Shown here: piece after piece, positions 1 through 9,128 of the stretch
How the letters are laid out: the number at the start of each line of letters is the position of its first letter
How positions within the stretch are numbered: position 1 is the stretch's first letter
Source: Arctic95D-9 sp035967665
GTDB lineage: Bacteria; Verrucomicrobiota; Verrucomicrobiia; Verrucomicrobiales; DEV007
DNA: 64,000 nt
Reading direction: 5' to 3'
Assembly: GCA_035967665.1 (NCBI GenBank)
Contig: JAYWLB010000113.1
Coordinates: 62,001 to 126,000 of the forward strand
Translations under genes and position numbers: made by a program
The notes under the pieces: generated by a model
The model's database searches: none
What the model was told of the DNA's origin: nothing
Seen by the model: only the letters and a program-made list of their open reading frames with translations

Positions 1-790
1 CCGCCATGCGACCGACACTCTCCGACCACTTCAAGACATCGCGATAAGCGGTGCCCCGGATTGCATACAGGTTCGGGAAGGCATGATAGAAATTGTCTCC
101 GGAAAAGAGAACCTTTTCCTTCGGCAGCCAGATGAACATGGCGTCGTCGGTTTCGCCCGGCGCGAGGTAGAATTCGAGTTCGACACCCGCGATGGTTTCC
201 TTGTGTCCGTCCTCTGAAATCCGGATCGTGGGTGGAACAAAGCCTTTCCCGCCGTCGGTGTCGTTGGTGCTGGCCGGAGCGACGCCGCGGTTGATGATTT
301 GACCGGCGGGAAGGTTACGACCAAACTGGCGGAAGTTGCGCTTCATCTTCACGGGGTCCACCGCTTTGTTGACGCCCTCGGCCGAGCCAAAACCTTCCGT
401 CGCGTAGATATCCGGTTTTTCCTTTCCGACAAATGCACTCGCGCCACCGATGTGATCGCCGTGGCTGTGGGTGTAGAGGATCGCTTTGACCGGTTTGTCA
501 GTGACTTTCCGGAACGCGTTGAGCGCCATCCGCGCACTGAGTGGCCCGCGCAGAGTGTCGACAATGATGATGCCGTCCTCGCCGACGATCATCGAGGTGT
601 TGGCGCCGTGGAATCCGACGGCGGTGTAGACGTTCTCGCTGACTTGAATCACTTTCCGTTCGAACTGGTGATTCTGGTTGTTGAGCAGTTCCGTGGCGCG
701 CTCCGGTTTGACCTGCGTGTCAGCCGCGAACAAGCCGCATGCCAGTGCTGAAACGGTGGTGAGAATGGTGAGGGTGGGTTTTGCTTTCAT
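1..790 (-). CDS. alkylsulfatase-like metallo-beta-lactamase-fold hydrolase (3' end beyond window)
   Basis: The first 263 codons of an exported zinc hydrolase are visible; the rest lies beyond the left edge. The start is the ATG at 788-790, giving a signal peptide of about 23 residues ending in LFAA. The metal-binding motif is H108-S-H110-G-D112-H113. Further on, GDNFYHAFPNLYAIRG and the following AYRD match the second metal region of SdsA1/BDS1-type alkylsulfatases, which release sulfate from alkyl sulfate esters. I therefore favour an alkyl/aryl-sulfatase-like enzyme over a generic MBL hydrolase, but the C-terminal sterol-carrier-like domain that would settle it is not in the window. It follows a nucleoside-hydrolase-like gene on the same strand after 151 bp, so co-transcription is possible. 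Confidence 0.75.
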   Translation of the reverse strand, partial: MKAKPTLTILTTVSALACGLFAADTQVKPERATELLNNQNHQFERKVIQVSENVYTAVGFHGANTSMIVGEDGIIIVDTLRGPLSARMALNAFRKVTDKPVKAILYTHSHGDHIGGASAFVGKEKPDIYATEGFGSAEGVNKAVDPVKMKRNFRQFGRNLPAGQIINRGVAPASTNDTDGGKGFVPPTIRISEDGHKETIAGVELEFYLAPGETDDAMFIWLPKEKVLFSGDNFYHAFPNLYAIRGTAYRDVLKWSESVGRMA

Positions 791-941
791 ATTTCTGTCG
801 AGTTCTTTGGTCGACAACAAGCTACCGGAGACCGACTCAGCAACAAGGTGAGCAGACGACAAGCGATGGTCAAAAATGGACAAATGCGACAGTGGGGAGA
901 TGATGATTGCGAAGTTAACGGCGAGAGCCTTCTCCGATAAG

Positions 942-2054
942 CTACTCTCCCGGCTCCGGCAGAAGTCGGAGGATCCCGTCGAGATATTCTCCGGAAGCCC
1001 CTGTCTGAGAGGAGAGCTTCATCTGCAAAATGGAAAAGGGGCCGCGACGAGTCGGATCCACGCTCACCAATCCGTCCTCCATCGAAAGGTGAATATCCCG
1101 ATGATAGAAATCGAAAAGATCCGTGTCGAAATCTGTCGCGAACCGAACCGCGGCCGGATCGAAGGCTTTCCTTCGCAGTCCGTTTGTGAGAGCGGCCGGT
1201 TCCTCTGCCTGACAGACTTCGAAGGCCAGTTGAATCGGATTTTTCATATTATCCCATTCGAAGCCCTCTGGTCCTGTCACCGTCGGAGGAAGCCCTCTGC
1301 GGGGGTGATTTTTCGGGAAGCCGGATTGGTCAATTTCGTTGGCGGGCAGCCAGTAGAAGGGACGGTTCATCGATTGGATGACCCGCGCAGTGACTTCGGG
1401 AGCGTGTTTCCAGTTCCAGCGAAGAGCACCCTCATCATTTCCGAGGAAATTGGCCCCGACGGAAACGGTCATACGAGTCTTTTTGTCGAAAAGCTGTTGG
1501 CCGGTCATCGGAGAGATCTCATCGGCCGGACTTCGTAAAAATTCATCGAGTGCTGTGAGAAACCCGATTGCGATGAATACTACGGACTGGTCCGGGCTAT
1601 CGGCATAGGCACGCCTCAGTACTTTAATGGAATCGGGAAAGTCGCTCCGGGTTCGCGAAGCTTGACCGAATTGATCGGCCACCCGTGCAGGGTAGGAGTG
1701 CTCCGTCGGGTTGCCGGCATTTCCCCGGTAAGCTCCGACGGGAACGTTTTGGTAATTCCATGCATCGAGAAATGCCCGCAACGCGGGCGCCCCGTGCGGG
1801 GTCGGAGCATCGGAGACGCAGGCCGCGATCGTTCCTTTTCCGCGCTTTGCTGCCTCGACTAACATTCCCATCGCGGCGGCATCGTCCACGTCAGTTGCCA
1901 TATCCGTAGATACTACCCAATGAGCTTGTAAGGGTTCTTCAGTATGGGAGATCTGGCTGCCCAAGGTCAGCAATGACACCGCAGCGAAGAGAAGGGGCTT
2001 CGTCTTTGGCTGGTTCTTGAACCACTTATCTAATGGGTTTCCGCAACTACTCAT
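942..2054 (-). CDS. exported nucleoside-hydrolase-like protein (IUNH fold)
   Basis: This 370-residue protein resembles the inosine/uridine-preferring nucleoside hydrolase fold, which cleaves N-glycosidic bonds with a calcium ion held by an N-terminal aspartate cluster. D51-M-A-T-D55-V-D57-D58 fits that cluster (canonical DxDxxxDD), after a likely signal or anchor segment at about residues 20-36. I chose ATG at 2054; an in-frame TTG at 2066 adds four residues and has no better ribosome site. It is divergent from the GH86-like gene across 209 bp that carry a 12-bp direct repeat. A secreted location suggests a glycosidic substrate other than intracellular nucleosides, but that is inference; no substrate can be read from the sequence. 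Confidence 0.6.
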   Translation of the reverse strand: MSSCGNPLDKWFKNQPKTKPLLFAAVSLLTLGSQISHTEEPLQAHWVVSTDMATDVDDAAAMGMLVEAAKRGKGTIAACVSDAPTPHGAPALRAFLDAWNYQNVPVGAYRGNAGNPTEHSYPARVADQFGQASRTRSDFPDSIKVLRRAYADSPDQSVVFIAIGFLTALDEFLRSPADEISPMTGQQLFDKKTRMTVSVGANFLGNDEGALRWNWKHAPEVTARVIQSMNRPFYWLPANEIDQSGFPKNHPRRGLPPTVTGPEGFEWDNMKNPIQLAFEVCQAEEPAALTNGLRRKAFDPAAVRFATDFDTDLFDFYHRDIHLSMEDGLVSVDPTRRGPFSILQMKLSSQTGASGEYLDGILRLLPEPGE

Positions 2055-2114
2055 AGGAGAAGACAACTATCAGGTGAAAGGGAACTAACCCGAAGAAACA
2101 GGGTCGGATATGCG

Positions 2115-2198
2115 TTACAGAGAGAAGACCGCTGAAAAGATCAGTAAAAGAACTTTTCTTGTTAACCTTTCTCCGAATGAAGACATTTACAGAGAGAA
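2115..2198. repeat. 12-bp direct repeat in a divergent promoter region
   Basis: TTACAGAGAGAA occurs at 2115-2126 and again, identical and in the same orientation, at 2187-2198, a 72-bp period. Both copies lie in the 209-bp gap between the divergent nucleoside-hydrolase-like (2054, minus) and GH86-like (2264, plus) genes. A pair of half-sites for a regulator is a reasonable reading; no regulator gene is adjacent. Confidence 0.45.
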
Positions 2199-2263
2199 AC
2201 GATGGAGGTGAGGTATCCGGGAAAGGATAGCATGTCAGGCCGTCTATCGCGAAACCCCGTTCC

Positions 2264-4636
2264 ATGAGATCCCTTACCAGAAGACTCTCTTCCGCCCTCG
2301 CCATCCTGATCGCGGCTACCTCAAGTCTTCCCGCTCAGGAAGCCACCCTCAGCGAGGAAGGACAAAAGCAGCAGGCGCGCCACGACTACCTGTTTGCGAC
2401 CTTTGCCGAAGGACGAAAGACGGTCTACCAGGGCGAGGGAAAAAAGCGCGGCTTGAAGGAACTGACGATCTTTGCAGAGACGAAAGAGATTCGCGACGGC
2501 ACGGAGATCGTGCTTCCGGAGGGAGCCGGGCGTATCGCAGTTTTTTTCCGGCACTTTGGATTTCACGGCGAGAACCTCGACAGGATCAAGGAAGTCCATG
2601 TGTCTCCCTTTTCGCCGGACATGGCACCGCCGCGAAGCGCCCAGGTCACGGATTTCTACCGGGTGCAAATGCCGACAATCCCGCCTGCGTTGGAAAATTC
2701 GGAGACGATGACGATTCGATTCCTCATGAAAGATCCGGAGGCGACCTGTCGAATCGACGACCTCGTTTTTTATGCGCAGAACGCCATTCCTCCCGAATTC
2801 GACACCATTCCCTATCGGGATCTCGGCGCGGAACACCCTCGCGAGCCCGTCGTGGTCGAGGTGGATACGAATCACGAACTCTTCGTTGGAGGATCGTCCG
2901 AGCTGCAGCGTGAACGCTGGTTTCGATTCCACGAAACACCGGGATCGACCCATGAATCGTTTCAGCGCTGGGCCTATGAGAAGGGATTTCTTCCGGCGCG
3001 GGGATTTCTCAAATTCAATCCGGCCCTGACGAAGGGGTATGGAAAAGATCCGGAAACGCTGAAGGAACGCGAAGACAAACCGGGAGCCGCCGACCTCACT
3101 TTTTTCGATCGCTACGACTCGGGAGGCCGGCTCCGCAGCGCGATTCCCGAACTGAAAGGGGAGACCTTCCTGCAATGCTTCAACGACTGGCCTGAATTTA
3201 TGTCGGTTCCCTTGAAAGGGCGGGGGACTCCGCTGGTCGAGCAATTCGATGAAGCGGCTGAGCTTGCCGCTGCCTACGTCGCCGATCAGATCGCCGACGC
3301 CGGGCACACCTCCACCTGGTGGGAAGTGAAAAATGAGAGCAGTGTGAAGTCGGAATGGGATCATCATTTCGCGAAGGGAAAAGATGGCTGGGGATTGCTC
3401 GCCGATTTCCACAACCGCACCGCGGATGCGATTCATGCGAAAGCGCCGGGCGTGAAAGTCGGCGGTCCGTCATCGGCCTACATGCAGGTCCAGGTGCAGG
3501 ACTTCGGCCTCTACCGGTATCAGGCTCGCTTCATTGAAGAAACGCGCGGGCATCTCGATTTCTTTTCCCATCACTTTTACGAGAACCTCGGAATGCTGGG
3601 CGCTCACGAGAGGCGCGGTTCCGGTTACTCCAACTACCTGCTCGGGCGGTATGAAGCGATTCTCGACATGCTGCGCGCCCACATGCACGGCGTTGACCAC
3701 GTGTTGCCGATGCTCATCACTGAAACCGGAACCCTGCAGAACGGACGCAAGCCATCCGACAACTGGTTTCGTCTCATGGCGTGGAATGCCTACCTCAACA
3801 AGTCGATGAAACGCCCTGACCAGATTGATCTCTTCATTCCTTTCATTTTCCTCCACATGTCGTGGAATCCCTACAGTGGTGACGCCGCGTTCACCCCGAA
3901 ACCCGGAGTCGAAAAGAGCGGGGAGATGAAAGATTTCGAACCGACGGCGATGGCGCACTTTTTCGATCTTTGGCAGGATTTCGATGGAAGGCGGCTGCCG
4001 GTTTCTTTCAAGCGCGACTGGCTCGATGTCGTCGCGGTTCATGATGGCAATCGGATTTCGCTCGCGGTTACGAACATGGGCGGTCGGCAAATCGCGGTGG
4101 ATTTGTCAGGATTGGCCGATCAAATCAAGGCATCGAAAGCCACCCAGACACGGCTGAATTATCACCACGGCAAAGTGGTTTTCGAACCGGAACACGAAGT
4201 CGATGCCGCCGCCGTGCCGGTCGATGTCAACGAGACCACCGTGATCCGGCTTGCCTTGCCCGAAGGAAAGACTATCGAGCCGAAAACGACGCTGCGACAA
4301 GATCGTTGGTATGCCGAGAAAACGGCGGTCAAGAGCAGCGGCGAACCGATCGAGTTCCCGATTGCGTTGAGCGATTCCGGGAAGGTGAAACAAGCACGAT
4401 TGCTGATCGGCGTTCACCGGACCGGCGGCCTGACCGAGCCACTGAACGTTTCCGTGAATGGCACGGAGATCGCGGTCGACTCCGGCGACGCCGCCGAGTT
4501 TTCCGAATTCTTCGCGCCGCTCGATGCGGACCTTCCTCCCGAGTTATTGAAGGCGGAAAATGCCGTGACGATCAATGCGCAGCAAGGAACCACCATCACC
4601 TCCGTGCAGGTGGTCACCCTGAGCCTGTCGAAATGA
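2264..4636 (+). CDS. GH86-like beta-agarase/beta-porphyranase
   Basis: This 790-residue exported protein starts with a signal peptide (SLPAQ region, about residue 25). An N-terminal beta-rich domain (about 30-175) precedes a clan GH-A-like catalytic barrel. The likely acid/base is E358 in WEVKNES (353-359) and the likely nucleophile E487 in MLITETG, matching the Asn-Glu / Glu pattern of retaining GH-A enzymes. Length, order and the SHHFYEN strand resemble GH86 agarases and porphyranases, which cleave beta-1,4 bonds in red-algal galactans; GH39- or GH5-type relatives cannot be excluded by eye. About 200 residues after the barrel look like beta-sandwich modules. The TGA overlaps the ATG of the following broken gene (ATGA), so the two were once translationally coupled. 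Sulfatases and esterases elsewhere in the window fit a sulfated galactan target. Confidence 0.65.
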   Translation: MRSLTRRLSSALAILIAATSSLPAQEATLSEEGQKQQARHDYLFATFAEGRKTVYQGEGKKRGLKELTIFAETKEIRDGTEIVLPEGAGRIAVFFRHFGFHGENLDRIKEVHVSPFSPDMAPPRSAQVTDFYRVQMPTIPPALENSETMTIRFLMKDPEATCRIDDLVFYAQNAIPPEFDTIPYRDLGAEHPREPVVVEVDTNHELFVGGSSELQRERWFRFHETPGSTHESFQRWAYEKGFLPARGFLKFNPALTKGYGKDPETLKEREDKPGAADLTFFDRYDSGGRLRSAIPELKGETFLQCFNDWPEFMSVPLKGRGTPLVEQFDEAAELAAAYVADQIADAGHTSTWWEVKNESSVKSEWDHHFAKGKDGWGLLADFHNRTADAIHAKAPGVKVGGPSSAYMQVQVQDFGLYRYQARFIEETRGHLDFFSHHFYENLGMLGAHERRGSGYSNYLLGRYEAILDMLRAHMHGVDHVLPMLITETGTLQNGRKPSDNWFRLMAWNAYLNKSMKRPDQIDLFIPFIFLHMSWNPYSGDAAFTPKPGVEKSGEMKDFEPTAMAHFFDLWQDFDGRRLPVSFKRDWLDVVAVHDGNRISLAVTNMGGRQIAVDLSGLADQIKASKATQTRLNYHHGKVVFEPEHEVDAAAVPVDVNETTVIRLALPEGKTIEPKTTLRQDRWYAEKTAVKSSGEPIEFPIALSDSGKVKQARLLIGVHRTGGLTEPLNVSVNGTEIAVDSGDAAEFSEFFAPLDADLPPELLKAENAVTINAQQGTTITSVQVVTLSLSK

Positions 4637-4995
4637 CGTTGCATTCCATTTCAAAGTTCCGCTTGAAACGCATTTCCAAACTCGCTGCCGTCCTGCTCTG
4701 CCCGACGGGGGCATAGAGCGCCAATGCGGAGGAAAAACCTAACATTCCCCTCTACGACACCGTTCCCGGCTACCGGAAGGAATTTGAGGCCGAAGGCGTC
4801 AGCGACTGGAATCTGGCCAAGCCCTGGTCCGGTGGCAAGCCGGGACCCAGTGAGGAAGTGTTTTTCTTTCCGGACGGCACGCAACTGAACTGGAGCGAAG
4901 GCAGCACGAATGATGATCGCGATACGATTCGAAAGAGCTGGATCTTCTCCGCCTCTATCCTCCGGGAGTTTTTTCTCTTCATGGGAACCGCTTGA
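4633..4995 (+). pseudogene. broken exported-enzyme gene with amber stop in the signal peptide
   Basis: ATG at 4633 overlaps the upstream TGA. The frame encodes a good signal peptide (KRISKLAAVLLCPTGA), then TAG at 4714-4716, then continues open for 92 codons to TGA at 4993-4995. The stretch after the amber begins with SANAEEKP, as expected for a signal-peptidase site and mature N-terminus, and carries protein-like sequence (YDTVPGYRKEFEAEG, then DWNLAKPWSGG) before turning into unrelated residues. I read it as a 5' remnant of a second carbohydrate-active gene of the GH86 operon, inactivated by a nonsense mutation and a 3' deletion. Amber readthrough would give a short, incomplete protein. The family is not recognisable from what remains. 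Confidence 0.6.
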
Positions 4996-5054
4996 GGCAA
5001 TTCTCTCAATCAGAGACATCGATTACAGAAATCGAAACGATAGAGAAAGCGAAT

Positions 5055-5087
5055 CAACAGGGTAAGGTCGACGAGGTAACCCTGTTG
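5055..5087. repeat. 33-nt dispersed palindrome, copy A
   Basis: CAACAGGGT, 15 nt, then ACCCTGTTG: perfect 9-bp arms. It lies between the convergent GH86/pseudogene and PVC-dehydrogenase genes. Two other copies with the same arms and the same 15-nt spacing occur at 13818 and 29334. It could fold as a hairpin at the 3' ends of both flanking transcripts; no U-tract follows. Confidence 0.75.
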
Positions 5088-5101
5088 AATCGAAACACCC
5101 T

Positions 5102-8100
5102 CTATTTTCGTCTCGCCTCGTATTTGTCTTCCACCTTGAGGACATCGCCGACGAGCACGTGCGAGTATTGTCCCTCAACCGTCGCCGACTCCGGCGTCAC
5201 ATCCGTGACTTGCTTTTCCCAGATCACCTCATCGCCGTTCCGCAAGATGCAGCGGCCGTTTTCGGTGAACTCGCGGGTGTAGGTGTTGCGATAAGTCCAT
5301 GTACCTAATAGGGCGTGGCCTTTCTCAAGTCGGACCGGTTTCATCCTTGCATTGGTTTTTGGCGTCGCTTTCGCTTTTCCCTTCGTCTTTGATTTGGCGC
5401 CTGCGGGGGGCATTTCATCGAGGGCCACGTCCATCTTCGTCTCAAATGGAGGCAACACTCTCAATCGCAGATTCTTGAACTCGACCGGAGCTCCTTCGGA
5501 CTCGAGGCAGAGATACCCTTTCGAGGGACTGATGTCTTCGCCACCGGAGACTTCTTCGCCGTTTACCCAGAGACGAACAACCCCGTCGATCGCCCGGATG
5601 TAATAGTGATTCCACTGATTGATTCCTTTCGACAAGTTCTTCGAGGGGAAGCTGCGGCGGCCGCGGGGACCGACCGGCGGGAACGGTTTCATTTTGACAC
5701 CACTGCCAACCGTGAAGACATCACCGTGACTGGTGAACCAATCGCCTTCTTTGTTGAACTGCTTTTCATAGACTTCGCGGTAGCCGAGATCAAGCACCTG
5801 CACTTCGATCCCTTTGGGAAGCCCTCTGCCTTGTTTCATGACGGCATTGAGTGACTCGGGTGAGGCCCAGACGAAGACGCCGGAATTGCCGCCATGCTTT
5901 TTATGCATCCACTCGCAGGAAAATTCAAAATTGGTCAGCGGGTGGGCGTAACGGATCACGCCGGTGGGCTTTCCGGTGCACCAGGCATGACTACCCTCCC
6001 AACGCCAGGTGTCGGGAAAACAGCTGACATTGTGAAAATCGTCACCGGTCAGCTCGACCCAACCGGGCCCTTCTCCGTGACTGAATTCCGGTTTGAACCC
6101 GGCAGTGAGGCCGCTGTCGATCTCACCGGCAATGTCGCCCATGAGGTACCCGGCGATGTCGCGCACGTCCTGACTGTTCAGGCCCATGTTGGTGGCTGAC
6201 GGCATCCAGGAATGCCCCTCGGGATACTCGATAGTCGCTTTGGGTCGACGGAACGGAACCTTCAGGGTGACACCGCCCATCGTCTTCACCCGAATCGCTC
6301 CGGAGTGCCAGCTGTAGCCGCGCGAAACGCCTTCGAGTCGATGACCGTTCTGTGTGACAATCACCGGCTTGTCGTAGCCGTGGGCCAGTTCGGCTGCCGG
6401 ATCGACAAGTGCTTTGATCACGGAATTCAGATCGCGCACCTGACCCCAGTTGGTGAGATTAGGGCCGAACGGCGCACCGCCGGAACCGATCTGGTGACAC
6501 ATCATACAGAGCGTTGCCTTGGCACGTCCGCTGTCGAGATTCGGCTCAAGGGCGGCGATCTCCTCGATTGAGCCGATCTCACTGGAAACTCCGAATTTAG
6601 CGGGGAAAAGGTAGCTTTGGGTGAGCGGTTCAGGATCGGGATCGCTGATGTCCTTTTCGAGAAACTCGGTGATGGTCTGCTGATAATCCTCACTCTTGAA
6701 AGTTTCGTCAGACTGGAAGCGTTTCATGATTTCCAGATTCTGCTGCCGCTCCGCGTCGGTATAACAAAGCCCGAAGGTGTAGGTCAGTTTGCGGAAGGTC
6801 GCGGGCTCAGGCTTCTGCGCGAGAATGCACTCGGCCAGGTCGGCCCGTGCTTCTGAAGAACGCAATCGCCAGGCGAGATTCTGCTGCCGCTCGTTCCACT
6901 CCGTCGGATCGGATTGTTGCGGCTTGATGATTCGGGTATAAATCTCGTCGGGATATTCATCAAAAACCACACCGAGCGCTTCGAGATACCAGCGGTTCTT
7001 TCCATCATAACCGGCAATTAGTTTTTTGAGCGGCTCACGAATTTCCTCAAACTCCATGTCCCGCATCACCGCAAGCACTTCGCGGCGAACCGCAGGAGAG
7101 GAATCGTCGGCGAGTTGCTCAACGAGCGGGAGGAGCGGTTCGCGTTCACCAAAACGCAGGGCGCGGAATGCGGTGATTCGCCACTGCGGGTTGTCGGACT
7201 CAAGCAGCGCCTTCACGTCGGCAGTTCCACGTTCATCTTCGAGCTGAGAGAGCAGGAAAACAGCGCGTGCCTGATAGTAGGGATTGGCCTGGTTCGTCTC
7301 AAAAAAGGCGGCAACCGCTTCGTAGACATCTTTCCGCTTTTTGAGACGATCCTGAGCGACCCAGCGAACACCCGGGGCGGGACTTTTCAGTGCCTCGAGC
7401 AAACCTTCCGTGTTACTGAAGTCGATTTTCGGCAGGTTGACGGGCTGACCTTCTTTGGCAATTCGAAAGATGGCACCTTCGCCATTGCCTGACTTCCGGG
7501 CGTTGGTATTTGCGTTCCAGTCACTCACGAAGAGGGCTCCATCGGTGGCGCCGGCCACATCGGTCGGAAGAAAGGCGGCTGCCGATTTGTTTTCGGAAGC
7601 GCGCTCGGTGGCGAAGAAGCTCTTCTCCAAATCCATCATCTCGATCTGGGCATCGCGAAGCTCAGGACGGAAACTGAACACGGCACGGTGCACTGTTTCG
7701 CACACCAGGTAACTGCCCCGAAATGCCTTCCCCAGCTCGTCGCCCTCGACCATATAATCTCCTGTTGGAGCGCCTGGTCCCCACACGTTTCCGGGTGGGG
7801 TGACGCCGGGGAAATGTTCGCGCCAATGTCCTTCGTCGCGACGCAGAACAGACTTGGAATGCCGCTCATAGGCGTTCGCCTTAACCTCCTCGGTGATCAT
7901 CTTCTCCTCCCAGCTTTTCGCCGAATCCTCCCAGGAACGGTTTCCATCCTCCAAAGCCGCGTAACCAAAATTCGAGTGCTCCATGACCCAGGCCGCGCGC
8001 GAATGAGCGGGGTCGTCGTTGTCCGCCTGGAGGACGTCGCCGAACGAAGTGACAAGCATGGCGTGGGCGTTGCGGGTGTTTTGAAAGATGACCTCGGCGT

Positions 8101-8770
8101 CACTGCCGTCCGGATTCATTCGCAGTCCAAAGCCTCCTACGTAAAGCCGCCCGTCGAAACTCTTCTTCCCGATGCTCTCGGGATTCTGGCTGTAATAGGA
8201 GCTCGCGAAGATCTTCCGTCCGTCCGCCATTGTGACATCCGCGCCGATGTTGCCGTGATTTACATACCATTTCCCGCTGGGACCGGGCACGACCTGATGC
8301 AGAGCGTGGTCGTGGGAGTTTCCATGAAATCCCTCGGCGAGAATGATTTCGGTGTCGATTTCAGGATCAAAGAAATCGTCGCGATTCACATCGGTGAAAA
8401 CGTGGATCTTCGGCGCCATGGAAACGACGATGACGTTGTCGAAGACGCTGATCCCGAGGGGTTTTGAATCGAAGGTGGGTCCGAAAATTGTCACCGAATC
8501 GGCAGCCCCGTCCTGATCGGTGTCCTCTAGAATCTTGATGCGGGCGTGAGCGCTTTCGTCTCCGGAATGCTGGAGATCTTCGGTTGCCCAGACCCGCCCC
8601 TTCGCATCGACCGCGATGGCGACGGGACTGTGAATCAGATCCGTTCCCGCCCACAGTTTTGCCTCCAGACCAGGTGCGACGGTGAAACTTTCCAGCATCG
8701 TGCTCTGATCATTCGCCGAAGCAGAGCAGAGTAAAAGCGATAGGGCAGCGAGATGAAAAATGGATTTCAT
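5102..8770 (-). CDS. PVC-type haem-binding membrane-bound dehydrogenase with DUF1080 domain
   Basis: This 1222-residue exported protein is given from the ATG at 8770, which begins a proper signal peptide (MKSIFHLAALSLLLCSASAN); an upstream start at 8839 would add 23 polar residues in front of it. In order I see a beta-propeller of the PVC membrane-bound dehydrogenase type (about 20-420), HEAT-like helical repeats (about 450-650), a c-type haem site CMMCH near residue 757 with the typical downstream MPSATNMGLN segment, a DUF1080 concanavalin-like domain (about 900-1105), a Lys/Ala/Thr-rich linker and a small C-terminal beta domain (GTWTYRN). PVC proteins of this kind are thought to oxidise sugars or alcohols in the periplasm; DUF1080 domains occur with 3-keto-disaccharide hydrolysis. 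The substrate is unknown. The gene stands alone, facing the GH86 unit. Confidence 0.85.
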   Translation of the reverse strand: MKSIFHLAALSLLLCSASANDQSTMLESFTVAPGLEAKLWAGTDLIHSPVAIAVDAKGRVWATEDLQHSGDESAHARIKILEDTDQDGAADSVTIFGPTFDSKPLGISVFDNVIVVSMAPKIHVFTDVNRDDFFDPEIDTEIILAEGFHGNSHDHALHQVVPGPSGKWYVNHGNIGADVTMADGRKIFASSYYSQNPESIGKKSFDGRLYVGGFGLRMNPDGSDAEVIFQNTRNAHAMLVTSFGDVLQADNDDPAHSRAAWVMEHSNFGYAALEDGNRSWEDSAKSWEEKMITEEVKANAYERHSKSVLRRDEGHWREHFPGVTPPGNVWGPGAPTGDYMVEGDELGKAFRGSYLVCETVHRAVFSFRPELRDAQIEMMDLEKSFFATERASENKSAAAFLPTDVAGATDGALFVSDWNANTNARKSGNGEGAIFRIAKEGQPVNLPKIDFSNTEGLLEALKSPAPGVRWVAQDRLKKRKDVYEAVAAFFETNQANPYYQARAVFLLSQLEDERGTADVKALLESDNPQWRITAFRALRFGEREPLLPLVEQLADDSSPAVRREVLAVMRDMEFEEIREPLKKLIAGYDGKNRWYLEALGVVFDEYPDEIYTRIIKPQQSDPTEWNERQQNLAWRLRSSEARADLAECILAQKPEPATFRKLTYTFGLCYTDAERQQNLEIMKRFQSDETFKSEDYQQTITEFLEKDISDPDPEPLTQSYLFPAKFGVSSEIGSIEEIAALEPNLDSGRAKATLCMMCHQIGSGGAPFGPNLTNWGQVRDLNSVIKALVDPAAELAHGYDKPVIVTQNGHRLEGVSRGYSWHSGAIRVKTMGGVTLKVPFRRPKATIEYPEGHSWMPSATNMGLNSQDVRDIAGYLMGDIAGEIDSGLTAGFKPEFSHGEGPGWVELTGDDFHNVSCFPDTWRWEGSHAWCTGKPTGVIRYAHPLTNFEFSCEWMHKKHGGNSGVFVWASPESLNAVMKQGRGLPKGIEVQVLDLGYREVYEKQFNKEGDWFTSHGDVFTVGSGVKMKPFPPVGPRGRRSFPSKNLSKGINQWNHYYIRAIDGVVRLWVNGEEVSGGEDISPSKGYLCLESEGAPVEFKNLRLRVLPPFETKMDVALDEMPPAGAKSKTKGKAKATPKTNARMKPVRLEKGHALLGTWTYRNTYTREFTENGRCILRNGDEVIWEKQVTDVTPESATVEGQYSHVLVGDVLKVEDKYEARRK

Positions 8771-9127
8771 TCTATGGGGATTTGAATCGGAGGGGGATTT
8801 CTGGTCGGGAGGTAGACTGTTTCTCCGTGGGCGGTTCAAAGTGTAACATTTTTTTCGAGAAAAAAATCAACCGGTCCAGTTTCGAGTCCGGGAAATCCTG
8901 GAGAGGAATTGCGGAGAAACTCCCCCTGAAAAACCCTTCAAGCTCAGTTCGAACCGTTCAGCACGACCTTGTCGCCGGGATGGCAGTGCGGAGCGCCAGA
9001 AGGTTCGGCGGAGCCCGATGGCAGGTGGTTGTCGCTCGCTTTCAGGACAGGCCGGAGTCTCTGGAGGGACTGCGCTATGCGACGAGGATGGCCTGGAAGG
9101 GCAGGACAGAGGATTGGCGTGTTCTGC
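8771..9127. other. 357-bp intergenic region with an A/T palindrome
   Basis: No gene is supported here. It separates the oxidoreductase operon end from the PVC dehydrogenase start, so it should hold the latter's promoter. At 8848-8867 there is a perfect palindrome, ATTTTTTTC-GA-GAAAAAAAT, a possible operator or A-tract bend about 80 bp upstream of the start codon. The stretch 8940-9095 is GC-rich and degenerate-looking, with no recognisable element. Confidence 0.5.
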
Positions 9128-9128
9128 C
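9100..9128 (-). terminator. hairpin at the end of the oxidoreductase operon
   Basis: GGCAGGACA at 9100-9108 pairs with TGTTCTGCC at 9120-9128 (8 of 9 positions) around an 11-nt loop. The outer arm touches the TAG of the SDR gene at 9128-9130. There is no U-tract, so it is either a weak or Rho-assisted terminator or a 3'-end stabilising stem. Confidence 0.35.

Noticed and set aside
8902..8913. AGAGGAATTGCG also present in the 95-bp tandem unit (reverse strand)
   Set aside because: A single 12-base match between a 64-kb window and a roughly 200-bp query is expected by chance, and the flanks diverge.
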